A stretch of 64,000 bases of DNA from Xylaria sp. FL1777 (taxonomy: Eukaryota > Ascomycota > Sordariomycetes > Xylariales > Xylariaceae). Both the position numbers and the translations under genes were made by a program. The stretch spans positions 62,001-126,000 of the forward strand of contig MU400509.1 of NCBI GenBank assembly GCA_022578965.1, given 5' to 3'. The notes below the pieces were generated by a model that was given only the letters and a program-made list of their open reading frames with translations, had not been told where the DNA came from and made no database searches. Positions 12,589 to 25,543 of this stretch are shown piece by piece (within the stretch, counting starts at the first letter, position 1; each line of letters begins with the position of its first letter).

Positions 12589-14200
12589 CCAGGTATTACC
12601 GGCCCGAGAAGCAATGAGGTGGGGGATGATATGAGGTTTGCTTACATAGTACAGTATTACATAGCTTGTCTAGTGTAGATATATAACGAGAATGAATGAT
12701 TAGTATTGAGAACTAGAACAAACATGGGGTAAAAGAATACTATATATACGGACTTGGATACTACGGTAGTATAAACTAAGCCATCGCCTTTGCCTTTGCT
12801 CCACGTTTATAGTACTTATCTGGTATACACTATACCATTATACCATTACCTACAGTGGATAGATACCCGAAAAGAAAGAAGATGAGATGAACTAGGTAAT
12901 CCTGCTGCCCCCGAAACGGTAAATGTGAAAGGGGTCTGCTAACCGAAAAAGAAGCCCACGTTGTCTCGCTGTCAATCCCTGTCAAGGATGCTCAACACGT
13001 GTCAGACAGGGGTGCATCTGTACCCCCTGCTCCCCTTTTCTTTGCTTTTTGATGTAAGCAATTCACCACATGGCTAGCTACATATCAAGCTAGACTAGGT
13101 AGTATCTAAGTAGCTAGCGGGAAAAGGACCTCGACGAGGCGTCACGAAAAAGAAGCTAGCGCAAAAGATTAGAAATGACCAAAATCGCCAAAAGCGGCAT
13201 ATATGCTCTATAAATAACTGCTTGCCTTGAACTATACATCTGGACATGAGGCATTATTGATTTTACTATATACAATATTAATATGCCAGTCCGAAGTGCC
13301 TCCTATAAGAGGTATGCACAGCGTTAAGAATGGAAATGTCCATCTGCTATGGAGCAACTCCCCGGAATTGTCTTAGTCTTAGAGGATCAGAGTCCACAAG
13401 TTCTAGGCCCAAGCCTTCGAACTATAACTTACATTTTACCCCGTTCATATCATAGTAAGTATAGTTTATAGTCGATAGATTACCGTGTACCTCTACTTGC
13501 CGGCGGGACGATAGATCCTATAAGGAGCAATGGTGGATACAATGCATCATGCGAAGCCTACACATACATGTACATTGCATTGTCCTTCCTCCCTCCATAT
13601 CCATACTACCGGTCGGACTTGGGCTTGCCGAGGCGGAGATATAGTAGCACAGGGTGGCAGGCCAAGGCTGTTCGGAGCAGATCACGACTGAACCCAGACA
13701 ACCCAAACCTAAAGGAATCTCCCGGCTTTCTACACTAGGTAGGTATTACACAAGACTAGGTACCGCATGATTTACACCAGGGTGGAGATTATCCGGGTGC
13801 ATCTGGGAGGTCCCGATGGCCGGATTCATCATGCGTCACAATACGAAGATGACAGGTGAGAGTGTGTAGGTTTATATGTGGGAACGAGAAGCCACATGAT
13901 ACCCTAGTAGTCAGGGCACTTCCGCCTCAGCTACCAGCGTAGCACTGACATTCACAGAGATCGGAGAGGACGAAAGAGTAGGGTCTTTCGGCTCCAGTCT
14001 TGCGGCCTATCAGAACGAGCAATCTCGTTCAGAATAGGTAAGGTTAGACGAATGTCCGAGACCCTTGGCTCCATGATCAGATTATTATACGGCATGTACA
14101 TGGCCGGAGAACATGAGGCTACGATGACTGACTTACCGACAATCAAGACCGGTATGGTAGATGCCGTTCGTCCCAAGACAGGCGAAGCAATTACCGCATA

Positions 14201-14227
14201 CGAAACGAAACGAAACGAAACGAAACG
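14201..14227. repeat. CGAAA microsatellite
   Basis: Five tandem CGAAA units followed by CG. It lies in the gene-poor block. Confidence 0.9.
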
Positions 14228-17200
14228 CGCGCTTTGGACCCCGTATTTCAACAAGACGGAGTGTTACAGTAACTATGCAGGCAAAACAGAGGAACAGATA
14301 CCTTGAGCAATCCAGTGGTATCATGTGAGTATGACAAACGCCCAACTCCTTACTGAAGGGTCGACGATCAGCATCATGACCATCGACTTGTTACACGATT
14401 CCGCCTTCTTATCCCTCACGATCCCCGAAAGCACAGCATCCGGGACGATGCTTTCACCTGCGGTGTCTCGAAACAGGCAGGCCATCGGTCACTCACACCT
14501 TGCCTGCCTGCTGCATGAGAGGCCTCATTCGTCTTACCAATGGTCTGGTTCATCAAACGTACTTTAGCGCCCGAGCCGCCTATGGCTAGTCCCCAGCGGC
14601 ACAGCAAATCCTACGAGACGGGTACATGTATACAGACGCAACATCAATCTCCGTCATCTAACTCCGAGATGTTTGAGATGGAGAGTTACCAATCGTAAAG
14701 TCGAGATATGGCAAGGCAGATTCGAGTTTTTCCTTGCAGGCATCCATGTTCGTTTCGGCAACTGAGTAACAGGGGTAGCAGCTTGTAAACAGACGACTTG
14801 ATACGCCAAGAATCTACAGGGAAACAATAAACGACCTTCTCAAAGCCTCATTGAGGCTTTTGTGACTCGCAACATAATACCCCGGTAAAGCACGACGCAT
14901 CTCTCGGTGATGCTCAGGCAGCGACGGGCGTATTCCTAGTATTGGAGTCCTCACTGTGTTGCTTTTAGAGGGCGGGCGTCGTTGTGAACTTGCTGTCATC
15001 CAGGGATATATGCAAGAATTGGTCAATACACCATCTTGTCCTCCCGTAAGAATAAGGCGGAGTCATGTAAACTAGCAAGTCTACGATGGCAGCTATGACG
15101 GACTAGTGATCGTCTCTCTCCCAAGTTGACCATGTGAGATAATAGGGAAACTTGGCAGTACGGAGGCTAAAGTCCGCTTCTATGCAGGACTCGGACATCG
15201 ACCCTGCGCCTCTCTGTAGTAACAAAAACCCAGATGGCAACGATGCAATATCATGTTTCTCATTGATGAAGCAAGTAAGAAAGTAGATGAAGACCAACTA
15301 GGTAGGTAGATTTCAAATTGTGAGTTACCAAATATAACCAATCTCATGAATGGTCGAGATAAGACGCGAGTAGAGCAACCTCCGGTAAGACCTACATATA
15401 TAGCTTTGCGCCAAGGCCCGTCACCTCTCTCACTGTTTCAATAGGGAAACAAGTCAGACGACGACAAGGTGAGCATCGGAATATGCCGAGAGAACCCGGG
15501 CATCGCAAGATGAAGCTCATCCTCTGTAAGCGTATGAAATCGACGTCTCGATTGATGTCTATCCGAGACACATCCTATGAGAATATGTCTTATGCACACC
15601 CCATGACCTGCTCCGGTGCAGTAGTTCGCCATTCATAGTCTATGCAGGCCCTATCTTAGCCTCGTTCTAATGAAGGTCGAACTTGGTATAATGTCATTGA
15701 GTCACACGCTACAAGCACGTAACATGGTGAGGAAATCTAGGACAATCAAGCCTTAGTTCTTACCCATCGTTCCAAAATGGCTTCACAAGGCATCTCATGT
15801 CCAAATAGGGGACGTAATACCAGTTTGAAGAATACGATATACGTCCTTGCCTCTCGTATTTCACGGTTGATAGGGAATTTGAGGATAGTTCTAGATCCTA
15901 TATAGCTATATACCGCAGTGGCTTACCTATGCTATCATTTGGAATAGCTGGTCTACTAGAAACTGAGCACTTAGTTGACACATTTATACCTATCCTGAGT
16001 GAAGAAGAGACGTCTTGGTAGAAATATAGAACTAATAGCCGTATATGCTACTTACAATTCATGAGTCAAATCAAGGCATACGATTAGACGCAAGGATTCT
16101 ATAAACGAAGTAAAGCTATATTTACCTCGTACAGTGTAGTTACCAAGCACGCAATGAATTTAGACCTGCGGTTGAGAGGACGTCAGTTTCCTTGGCAGGG
16201 TGGTTAGGGATTCTCTTAGAATCTTAAGTCAAGGCTCCAAGAATAAAGATTACAATATCACTATCTTTCGGTGCCTAGCAGGCAGAATTGTCCTGTGTTT
16301 CAGAATAGCTAGGCATTACGCAAAACTTCCAGTAATTTCGAAAAAAACGCTAGTCTAGGCTTTAACTTGCCATATTTTCAGCTTATAGGCAACCATCTCC
16401 GTACCATGTGCCATTATATTCTGATACTCTTGCTTAAAGTTTGTTTATGAGAGACTTTTCAAATATTCAAAGATATTTTATTTACTAGTTGTTAATATGA
16501 CTATTATGAAAAACAGCATAGGTGATATGCTTTTAGTAGCATTAGTAAACGCTTGTAAAGCTAATTACGCACATAAAAGGAACAGAGATGCAAAACTAGG
16601 CTGAATAGCAGATATCTATCACCGAATAAATTTTATCGTAGCCGCCATGGCTAAGAGAACGAACGCAGAGGCGATACTCGCGGAATATAAGGATAGAGTA
16701 AATAGTTTGGGCGAGAACCTGGTTGGGAATTTGGAGGCCACTGCTTTACAAGTATGAACGAAGACCCTGTCAACGATGTTAGCAATATCGTCACTCAGAT
16801 TACCGAAGCGTAGGAAAAATGTGTTGAGCTAGACAAGGTTGGCGAGGAGGAAGCTGGGCGTAGTGGCGAGAGAAGCAATATCGGTGATATAGGATACTGA
16901 TTTTATCTTGATAGCTAGGGATACCATGGCGGTATGTACATATTCAGGGTTTTACTTCTCCTTTGGCCATAATATCGAGAATATGCTTGCTACCACAGGT
17001 TCGTATTGGTTTCTAACCGAAGGACACTTATTAAGGACACAAAGGTGCAGGAGAGAGTCAGAAGAATAGTTGACACAACTGTCATAGCTGAAGATTTCAA
17101 ACCCGTGATAAAGCTAACTGGAAAGTATATGATGGAAGTGAATGTATAGCAGTGCAAAACACCAACTTCTGCAAGGGAGAACATTTATAATACCTAACGT

Positions 17201-18104
17201 TGCCTGATATAGCGCTGCCTTAGATACATATTGTATACCTGGACTTCCAAAGATGCGTAAGCTATAGTAATTGCTGTGAGAACTATCAATGTTCCACAGA
17301 GTAACTTCAGCAAGGTAGCTAGCTAGCAACTTCACCGCCCCCATTCCCCCGTGTTCCTGTCTCGAAAGGGGCATCTGCTAGCCCTGAACGACATGAACAA
17401 GAAGAACTAGCTATCTCTAGTATGTTTAAACTCTAGACAAGAGTGTCGGTGAAAACCCCATGAATCCGATCTCACTAGACGACACCGATGACTACGGGCC
17501 TCCTGTCATGACACATACAAGCAAGAGGCCCACCAACTGCTACTAGCATGCTAAACAATTGCCGAACGGCCACGGTTTCAGAGCAGGAGAAGTTTCCATT
17601 AGATATTAAGAAGTTTGCAGACATGACGATGCCTTCCGATTAAAAAGAGGGCCGTGACGGCAACGACCCTCCCCATTACATGTCAGAAGAAGCGAACGCG
17701 CTAGCTAGCTAGACTATCGACTGGGGAAAACAAAAAACGAGCGCGTAAGTAGAGATTGAACAGGCTGAAGATGATAGAAAGAAATAAAACAAAACCTGTT
17801 TCCCGCAGAAGGGCCAACGGTAGGATGAGACAATCGCCAACTCACTTGTCTGGACCTCCTTCGATCTCCTGGTGAACGAGCTGCCACTGCTTGACGTTAG
17901 ACCTAAACTCCAAGGCGCATCCACTGCTATTCGACATTAGCGAACGGCGTCAAACTCCGTCTAAGGGTTGGTAACCTGGCATCATCTGATGCCTTCAATT
18001 TTTGTACAATTCCTATTTTACAATGATATATTCATCAAACCATGAACGTGAGATTTTTCATTATCATTTCTCTTTCTACACGGACATTTCAAGGGACGAA
18101 CGAC

Positions 18105-21100
18105 CTATTCTTGGGCCGCATTGCCAAATAAGCAACTCCAGAGGTCCCCCTTGTCCACCACTTCTCCATGCTCGTCGTACTTACCCATCAATCGGGCGAG
18201 GTGAGACTGTGTCGATTCCGGCAAGTTCGCCGTTTCCATCTCTTTGGACTTCCCATTTTGCCTATCTCCCATGTGCAGTAAACGGCGCCGTTCAGAAAGG
18301 GCATGTATATTTTCCTCTACCGTGCCCTCGACAAGATAAAGCCAGACGGTCGTTTCATGCTCCTGCCCGATTCTGTCTACTCGAGCAATTGCTTGAAGCT
18401 CTAAAGCCGTGTTTAACAGTGGCTCGCAGAGAAAAACGTGGTTAGCATTGACTAAGTTGAGGCCAGAAGAATGTGCCTTGGCCTCCATGAGCAAGCATTC
18501 TACACTGGGATCATCTTTAAATCTCTGGATTTCGAATGACGTGTTTGCAAGGCGGCTGAAGGTTGCGAACCCGATACGATGTTTTGGTAGAGCTTGTTCG
18601 AGGATTTGGAGGAAACTCCGGAACTGTGTGAAGACGATCGATTTCGCTCCGGGATCTTCTTCTCGCAGCCAAAGGAGATGCTTGATTAGGGTATCGACCT
18701 TGGTCGAGTATGAGGGGCCATGGAGCTTGACGTTTTGGATAGCGCGTCTTTGGTCATCATGGATGTTCGAGTATACCCCCAATCCCTTCCGTAAACTTCC
18801 TCGCAAGCCTGGGTTGCAGGCGCTAAGCGACTGTCCCTTTGTGCTTGCTTGATTCCTGTTACCGAAGTCACTTAACATAGACGTAGTCTGATGCTCATTG
18901 CAAAGTGGACATCTATGTTTGAATCTTAACCATTGTATAATGCATGGTTTGCAGAACTTATGCCCACATGTTGTAATTGCCCCCACGGTGAAGTCATCCC
19001 CCCGGCAGATGGCACAAAGCTCATTGGAATTAGAACTTTCTTCTCTCATGTGAAGAACTAATGCAAATTTAGTTAGCACAGAGACAATCTTATCTGGACG
19101 AGAGACTTACGATGGCGGCGATTGGAATGCCAGTGATCCGCCTTGTTTCTCAGATATTTTTCCTGGTTAACATAAGTATGCCAAGATGTAAGGTGGTTGT
19201 TGCTGATTTCTGGAGCTAACGGGGCTACATTATCGGATACGGATTGTAGCTGACGATAGAAATCCACACGTGCGTTCATGACAGAAGTAAAGAAGTCTAA
19301 TTCTCTTTCAAGGTTAACCGTGACCTTGCTTTGCTTTGTGAGAATGTCTTGTGTTGCTCTGAGTTGCGTTGTGACAATTTGAAGTTCTACTCTAGCTCGA
19401 TTACTGCCCACGGAAGCATCGTGACGTAGAGTAGTGGAAAGTTCTCTCAAGGCCGAAACAACCCCACGGAGAGAGTGCCCAGCTGGCAATGGTTTGATAG
19501 CCCGTCGCATTTGGAGTAATTCCAATAATTTCTCGGGTGCATGCCCTTCACCATCTTTTGCCATTCCTTCAGCAGTAGTGGTTTCATAGCGTATACGTTC
19601 ATTTATCAAGCCCGTAAGTGCTTCTTGACGGTCACCAACGACGGCTCCCAGGGCCAGAGTATATACCATCAGATGATCTTGCACCTTTGTGGAATTATCG
19701 TATTCCTCGCCGGTTGTTTCTTCTTCGTCCTCAGCGTCCACTAGAGGCTTAACCAACAGCTGAATAATATGCTCCCGCCATTCGTCAATAACTTCGGCTT
19801 GATCGTTTAGTGACGCACCAAGGGTTTTCAAGTCGTTTGCAATCCACCCGCTCTCTAAGCCATGCACATCGGACGTTATGATTTCAGGAATCTCTACAAA
19901 AGACTGGGTGTCGGCGCGGTCTCGGAGCTTTTCTATTAACTTTGAAGCTTTGGTAAGGGGTTCTTGTAGGATCTCCCGCCTTATTCTCCGGGCAAGTTCA
20001 TAGCCCTCTATTTCACGTTGCTCAAGGCGTCGGAACTCGTCTGAATCTGGTTGGGTCAGATTTTCATTTGTCTTGATTTGAAAGAAAGCACTGGCGATGA
20101 AAAACGTTGCTCTGTGCTGCAGGTCAAGAAACGACCGTAACTTCCGACGGCACTCGCCAACTTTTGCTGTCTCCAATATTTCTTCATCCGGCGATTCTTC
20201 ATCTGGATTACTTATGCCCTCCCTTTGTTCCTGCTTGGCGCTTTCTAACGCTCTCTGTAGTTCTTCACGAGCTTCAAGGACGATCGGTTCAACCTCTTCT
20301 CGTACCTCGCTCCATATCTGAAGCGCTTCTTTGACCCTGGGCGAGTTCTCGAGTAGAGCGCCTCTGTTGAGTTTGACAATTAAGTAATTTCGTTGGTGAG
20401 ACTTAATATTAGCTTCTGAGTGTTCTATCATAGTCTCTAGATGTTCTGCCAAGGTCTTGAAATTTGAGTCTTTAGTAAGAGTCCACGTTCCACTCCATGG
20501 TCCCAGTTCCGGATGTAGTATTATGCGCCTCAAGATTGCAAGCGCCTCCTTCATGGAATCTACAACAAGGGGGTCGTCAGGATCCCAGTCCGCATTTATG
20601 GGGGTTCCTTGTTCGGTTAGACCAGCGCGTGCAACAAGTCCGCTGAATTCTCCTTGGTAATGATGTTTTTCGATTGCTGTGAAAGGCATGGTGAAAACAT
20701 AACGTTTTTGAGATGGAAGTTTCAACTCGTCGCGAACTGCTCGTTTACAGTGCCGAATAGCAATACTATTGAACAAGGGGCCAAAAAGAGCTTTGTGCCT
20801 TTGTAATAGTGCTTTCCATACAACGTGGTAAGAAGCAAACGGCTCGTAACGGAGAAATAATAGTAGACCCCAAAGATCGTTGGGATCATCTTTAATCGGT
20901 GTGCCCGTGACGGCCCAAGCATTAACCCGAGGGATGAGACAGGCTACTTTTGCGGCGCTACTAACTCCAGAGTCAATCTGCTGAGCCTCATCGAGACATA
21001 TTCGCCACCAACCGATCTCGACTAATGGAGACGTGTGACGCTCGTGCCTTTTTTCGTATCGCATTGAACGCTCTGGAGGTGCTACGGCATAGTGGAGCTC

Positions 21101-22342
21101 CGCTTGAAGAACACTATAAGTGGTAATGATAACATCACAATTCGTAAGCTTGGAGATGCATCGGGCAATTAGACCCTCCCCTTGTTGCTCCTTGTTCAGT
21201 GACTTGTCTTTGGCCCAAACCTTGATGCCAGGATATTTCATGACAAGAAGACTGGGAGCGTGTTTCCTGAACTCGGACAGCCACTGGTTCTGGAGGGTGT
21301 GAGGGGTGACAATCAAGGTTGCGCCTGTGGGATGTATTAATTTGTTGGTGCGTGTATCGATCTCAGTAACGGGGTGAGAACCACGTCCGTGTGTTAAGAT
21401 CAAGGAGATAATCTCAACAGTTTTACCTAGTCCCATTTCTTCGGCAAGAATGCCACCGTGCAGGCTATTTTCAGCCTCTTGGAATGAGGTAATATCACGT
21501 GTCACGATGTGATATAAGTTGCTCACATAGAATTGCTGGCCATTAACATCATTCAGAGAGTCAAAGGAGAATGGGAGGGTTGATTTGGGCGGCTGGGGAA
21601 GTTCTGCAAGCTGCAGCATTCCATCTGGGCCAGTCCCATCATACTTCACTCGTTCCTTCATCAATAGCCACTGCACAGCTCGACGTTGGAATGGATATAG
21701 TGTTGCCTCCAGACCGGGGATCGGAATAGCACTCAAGTCGTTATAACTCTCGTGACTAGGCATGAACGCCACCTGGTAAAACGTATTGGGGGAAATAGTG
21801 GCATTTTGGCTGATGAGGGACTGGCTTGGGCCATCTATCCCAAGCACATCTAAGACGGCTTGACTGAGTACTCTCTGCTTAGTGTTACGAAGCGTGTATG
21901 TTGAGGTGTTGAAGTTGACGGTCAGGGTGAAATGCATGTGATCCATAGTGTCGCTTTTATTGAGAGTGATTGTTGTCAGCACGGTTAAAGCACCTTCTTG
22001 GGTATTGTCTTCTCGACTGTATTCTAAGACTGCTAACGCCGCAAGAGCAGCATCTGAGAAACTTTGGTTGAGGTGTAGGACACAATGAAAAGTACCGCAT
22101 GGAGCATTCGCTTTAGATCGCACGATAAGACCTTGCTTATCCAACCAAAATGTGAAATGACGCCCGGCATCATCGCAAGTTATCTGACCAACGGTTGATG
22201 AGGAACTTCCGGTTGGTCGGGATATAGTGAATTGTTCACGCAGTACGGGGATTGACTCGACCTGCTCAACCCGGCGTCGTTTCGGCGATCTTCCTTTACC
22301 GGCATCTTTCTCAACTTGCGTGTCTACTGCCAGCTCACGCAA
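18105..22342 (-). CDS. IRC20: SNF2-family ATPase with RING finger, IRC20/SHPRH type
   Basis: Exons 22342-19111 and 19057-18105 join at phase 1 (GT-AG, CTAAC branch) to about 1394 residues. The first lobe has Walker A in GGILAEEMGLGKT (near residue 300) and a DEAQ box (near 452), as in IRC20/SHPRH rather than DEAH. A long helical insertion separates the lobes. A C3HC4 RING (CAIC...CGHKFC...CPLC, about 1092-1132) stands just before the second lobe, which has SIVFTQF and QAIARVDRIGQ. The intron falls between the insertion and the RING. Family members are DNA translocases with ubiquitin-ligase activity in genome maintenance. The N-terminus is unresolved: the frame opens at a TTG, the first internal Met is near residue 130, and the frame continues upstream to a TAA near 22385, so a short 5' exon is likely. 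Confidence 0.88.
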
Positions 22343-23231
22343 GGTTGCAAGTAAGACACGAGGGAAAGGTTCTTTGACGAGTTAGCACATGTACAGTTAA
22401 TGTCTGCTGGGATTCGCTTGCCACAAACCATTAGGGAATGATTTAATTTCCTTCTCGGCCGTTGCCTTATGAAACTGTGCCTTCGGCATTGCCAAAAATT
22501 GTAGACTCAGCTTCAGGGATGTCAAGGCTATCACATCAGGCTGTACACTTTAGCTGTGCTCGTACACTACGTAGGCTTGACTCTTATAGAAAAGGCTGGT
22601 GCAGGGGGATGGTAAAATTGAGGGGGGTTATTACATTGTCAACAGGAAGTCGAATCATTAATTTGAATGAAACCGTGGTGATGGTGATGATGGGTGCAGG
22701 GAGAAGGAATGTTTGCTAGCCCGCCGAGCATCGAGGGGCAATACATAACAAGTTCTAGTGGGGCAGCTGGTGTACGTGAACTTCCATCAATGGATGATCA
22801 CATTTCACATTCTAACGTGGGTGGATGCCTAGAATAGATGGATCTATTCACTACCAATTAGTGTAAACCCCTGCAGGGACCCCACCCAGGCTCTTCCGCT
22901 GTCTACAAAGTACGTACTTAGAATCGGAGTTTATGAAATTCCTTTACCGATCACCAGTTGGCAGCAGGAGTGAACTTTCTGGCGGCATCACCAGCAAGAC
23001 TCGCGATACAGAGGATCCCAACGCCAAGCAGCAGCGTTGTCATAATGCAGAAGGCCTCGAATAGAATTGTGAGCGCGATATAAAGAAACAATAATTTTAC
23101 AACATAGCAAGGATGAAGGTCAGTCAATTCCCCAACTAACATTTTCCTTCTTCCAATTTCAATCTCAGGCAAAAAATAAAAATAAAGATACCAAAGAAGA
23201 AGAAGAAGAGATATTGCGAAATAAATGCTAT
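22343..23231. other. Divergent intergenic region between IRC20 and mS41
   Basis: It should hold both promoters and the missing first exon of the minus-strand IRC20 gene. A minus-strand hydrophobic frame of about 103 codons (23262-22951) lies here and runs into the mS41 start; see findings. A CTT-rich run at about 23191-23210 precedes the mS41 ATG. Confidence 0.45.
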
Positions 23232-23993
23232 ATGCTAACATCGATTGTCTCCCAACAGCCACTCCTCCGACCGCAGCACCTCCGTGCTATCTTCCCCTCT
23301 CCCTCTCCCTCTCCCTCGCCCTCCCTCCCCCTCGCACAAGTCCTCCTTCAATCCTCAATACGAAACAACACACGCGCCGCCTCAACGACAACCACCCCCC
23401 GACCACCACAGATCCCCTCTCCAACGCCCTTCGTGCCCGACGTGCCGACCTTCCTGACGGTCATCGGGCGAGGCCTGAAGCAGCACGCGTCGAAGATACC
23501 GGACTGGCAGACGCTGTTCACGCTGACGTCGGAGCAGCTGCGGGAGCTGGGGGTGGAGCCGCCGCGCGCGCGCAAGTACCTGCTGCGGTGGCGGCAGCGG
23601 TTCCGGCAGGGGCAGTACGGGATCGGGGGCGACCTGCGGCACGTGAAGGGCGGGGTGGCGGACTTGCGAGTTCTGGAGGCCGCGGACGCCTCGCCGGCGG
23701 AGGTGCCTCGCCGGTTCGTCGTCAACGTCCCCTCGGGACGGACCGTTAAGCAGTGCGACCCTTCCGACCTGGCGCGCGTCCAGGGGTACCACGTCGAGGG
23801 TGTGAAGGACATCGTGGGCCCGTATGCGCTGCCTCTGAAGGACAGCGAGGGAGCCCGTATTACCGTTACTGAGGGCATGTGGGAGGACCGTCGGGGCCGC
23901 AAGATTGACGGTGGTGAACGTAGACGGACGGAGGTGCGATACAAGAGGCGTATTGCTGAACGGAGGGAGGCACGCGAAAGAGGCGAGCTATGA
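23232..23993 (+). CDS. FYV4: Mitochondrial small ribosomal subunit protein mS41 (IGR motif)
   Basis: A single-exon gene of 253 residues from the ATG at 23232; the frame is open 18 nt further upstream but only from a TTG. The N-terminal 65 residues are rich in Arg, Ser, Thr and Pro with no acidic residues, as in a mitochondrial presequence. The IGR-motif domain follows: FLTVIGRGLKQHASKIPDW, then TLFTLTSEQLRELGV and the RKYLLRWR segment (about 73-125). The C-terminal half is basic and ends in Arg/Glu-rich helix. In yeast the family member Fyv4 is the mS41 protein of the mitoribosomal small subunit. The coding region is much richer in G/C third positions than the flanking genes, which produces long false frames on the opposite strand. 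Confidence 0.93.
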   Translation: MLTSIVSQQPLLRPQHLRAIFPSPSPSPSPSLPLAQVLLQSSIRNNTRAASTTTTPRPPQIPSPTPFVPDVPTFLTVIGRGLKQHASKIPDWQTLFTLTSEQLRELGVEPPRARKYLLRWRQRFRQGQYGIGGDLRHVKGGVADLRVLEAADASPAEVPRRFVVNVPSGRTVKQCDPSDLARVQGYHVEGVKDIVGPYALPLKDSEGARITVTEGMWEDRRGRKIDGGERRRTEVRYKRRIAERREARERGEL

Positions 23994-24239
23994 TGATGGG
24001 CCAGAGCTGAGAGCTAGAGTTAGAGCAAAGTGTCACAGGCATGCTGAGATGTACAAAGATGTACCATATTACAGACACTGTAAAATATATTGACACGAGT
24101 TTCAACTCTTTGCTATACTTGATGTAGAATTCGAGAAGTCAGATGATCCTTGTAATTGCCCTGAGCATGTACCCTGACATGAAAACCCCCGCTAACGCCA
24201 TACCATATGCTCTTTTATATACCGTGAACCGATGCATTT

Positions 24240-25543
24240 TTATCTCGCAGCCCCAAAGTCTAGTCTCCGTGCGACCTTGTTGCCCCTCTCCTCATCCACA
24301 ACGCCCGGCCGCCTCTTTAAATCATCGCCGACCTTAGACTGCCCACCCGACTTCTTCGGCAGGTCTTGTTTACGTGTTGGCCGCGGGTCTTTATGCCACC
24401 AGTCATGCTTCAGCATATCTCGTGCTGTGATTCGCTTTTTGGGGTCTAGGCTGAGCGTCTTCATCAAGAGATCAACACCCTCGGACCCCAAGGTGCCAAA
24501 CAAGGCCATGTAATGATCACGCCCTCGCAATGCTACGATTTCCTTATCCACAGTGTATTCGGGAAGTTTTGTAACACCTGGCCAGTTCTCTTCGGTCGGG
24601 GTCCCTACGGCCTGACATATAAGTTGAATCTGATGAATCTCGCTGTTGCCTGCAATATATGGGGTTCGAATTACAAGTTCGGCAAGGACTAAGCCCACAG
24701 ACCAGACATCGACGGCACCAGAATAATGTTGAGCGCCGAAGAGGAGTTCTGGCGGCCTATACCACCGTGTGATGACGTTAGATGTCATGGGTCTGTACGG
24801 ATCGGAAAAGCTTCTCGCGAGACCAAAATCAGCAAGTTTGACCTCTCCATCCGCTGCAATTAATAAGTTGTTAGGTTTTATATCACGGTGTAGAACAAAA
24901 TTCTCGTGGCAGAACCAGATAGCGCGGGTTAGCATGCCCATCCAAGCCTTGATGTCGGCAGCACCGTATCGTATGTGCTCTGTATCGCGGATGAGCATCT
25001 CCAGGTCGCCGAGCGGAAGGTATTCGAGAACAAGGTTGAGATTCTGATCCTTTGATGAGAAAACGGAATGTAGAGTTATAATATTGGGGTGGGAAAGCTC
25101 TTGGAGATGCTTTATCTCGCGAACGGCATCAGGCGCCATGCCTTCGGTGTACTCTTTTTGGATTTTGATCTTTTTGATGGCCACGAGCTGGCTGGGGTCG
25201 CTCCGTAAGAACCCGAGATACACGTTAGCGTATGTACCTTCGCCGAGCTTCTTTCCTATAGACAGAGAGAAGTGTCAGCCACCGCGAAAGAGCAAATAGA
25301 TCCTAGTGTTGGTAGCATAGACAAACCTTTAACATATTTGCGCTTTTCATCCTCATTTAGTTGCTCAGCAAGATCCAGAGAGGTCGACTGAACAGCAGCG
25401 GCTGCATTAGGCACGACCTGGGTGGCTAACGGCGTCCCATTTGTTGAAGTCTGAGCTGATGCTGCGTTCTTGAGAGGTGAAGACACTGCTCTGCCATTCT
25501 GGAGGGCGCTCGTCGGACGTAGGATTAGCGGAGAGACCGCCAT
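24240..25543 (-). CDS. KIN28: TFIIH-associated cyclin-dependent kinase (CDK7/Kin28 family)
   Basis: Exons 25543-25327 and 25255-24240 join at phase 1 to 410 residues. The join builds the glycine-rich loop KKLGEGTYANVYLG. Other kinase marks are the ATP-binding lysine in LVAIKKIKI, the C-helix APDAVREIKHLQEL (PSTAIRE position), the catalytic HRDIKPNN, DFGLARSF, and an activation loop ending SNVITRWYRPPELLFG with a T-loop Ser/Thr. These match CDK7/Kin28/Mcs6, which phosphorylates the RNA polymerase II C-terminal domain as part of TFIIH. The 70-residue N-terminal extension is Ala/Ser/Thr-rich and looks disordered. The C-terminal tail is basic (GGQSKVGDDLKRR), with possible nuclear localisation. 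The gene is divergent from SFK1. Confidence 0.93.

Larger units (their letters stand above)
9809..18104. other. 8.3-kb gene-poor block with degraded open frames
   Basis: No intact gene is recognised. The block contains poly-pyrimidine runs near 10050 and 10150-10190, a CGAAA microsatellite at 14201 and several short frames with coding-like stretches broken by stops (see 12142-12588, 16651-16880 and 17460-17700). Composition and short relics suggest decayed genes or transposon debris, but nothing here matches a family I can name. Confidence 0.45.

Noticed and set aside
12225..12617. 130-codon ATG-started frame
   Set aside because: Overlaps the coding-like TGA-interrupted frame in another register; mixed composition, many His/Arg/Pro, no domain or codon bias.
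23348..23944. Minus-strand frames of 198 and 136 codons opposite mS41
   Set aside because: Arg/Pro/Ser-rich shadows of a G/C-rich gene; the IGR motif on the plus strand decides.
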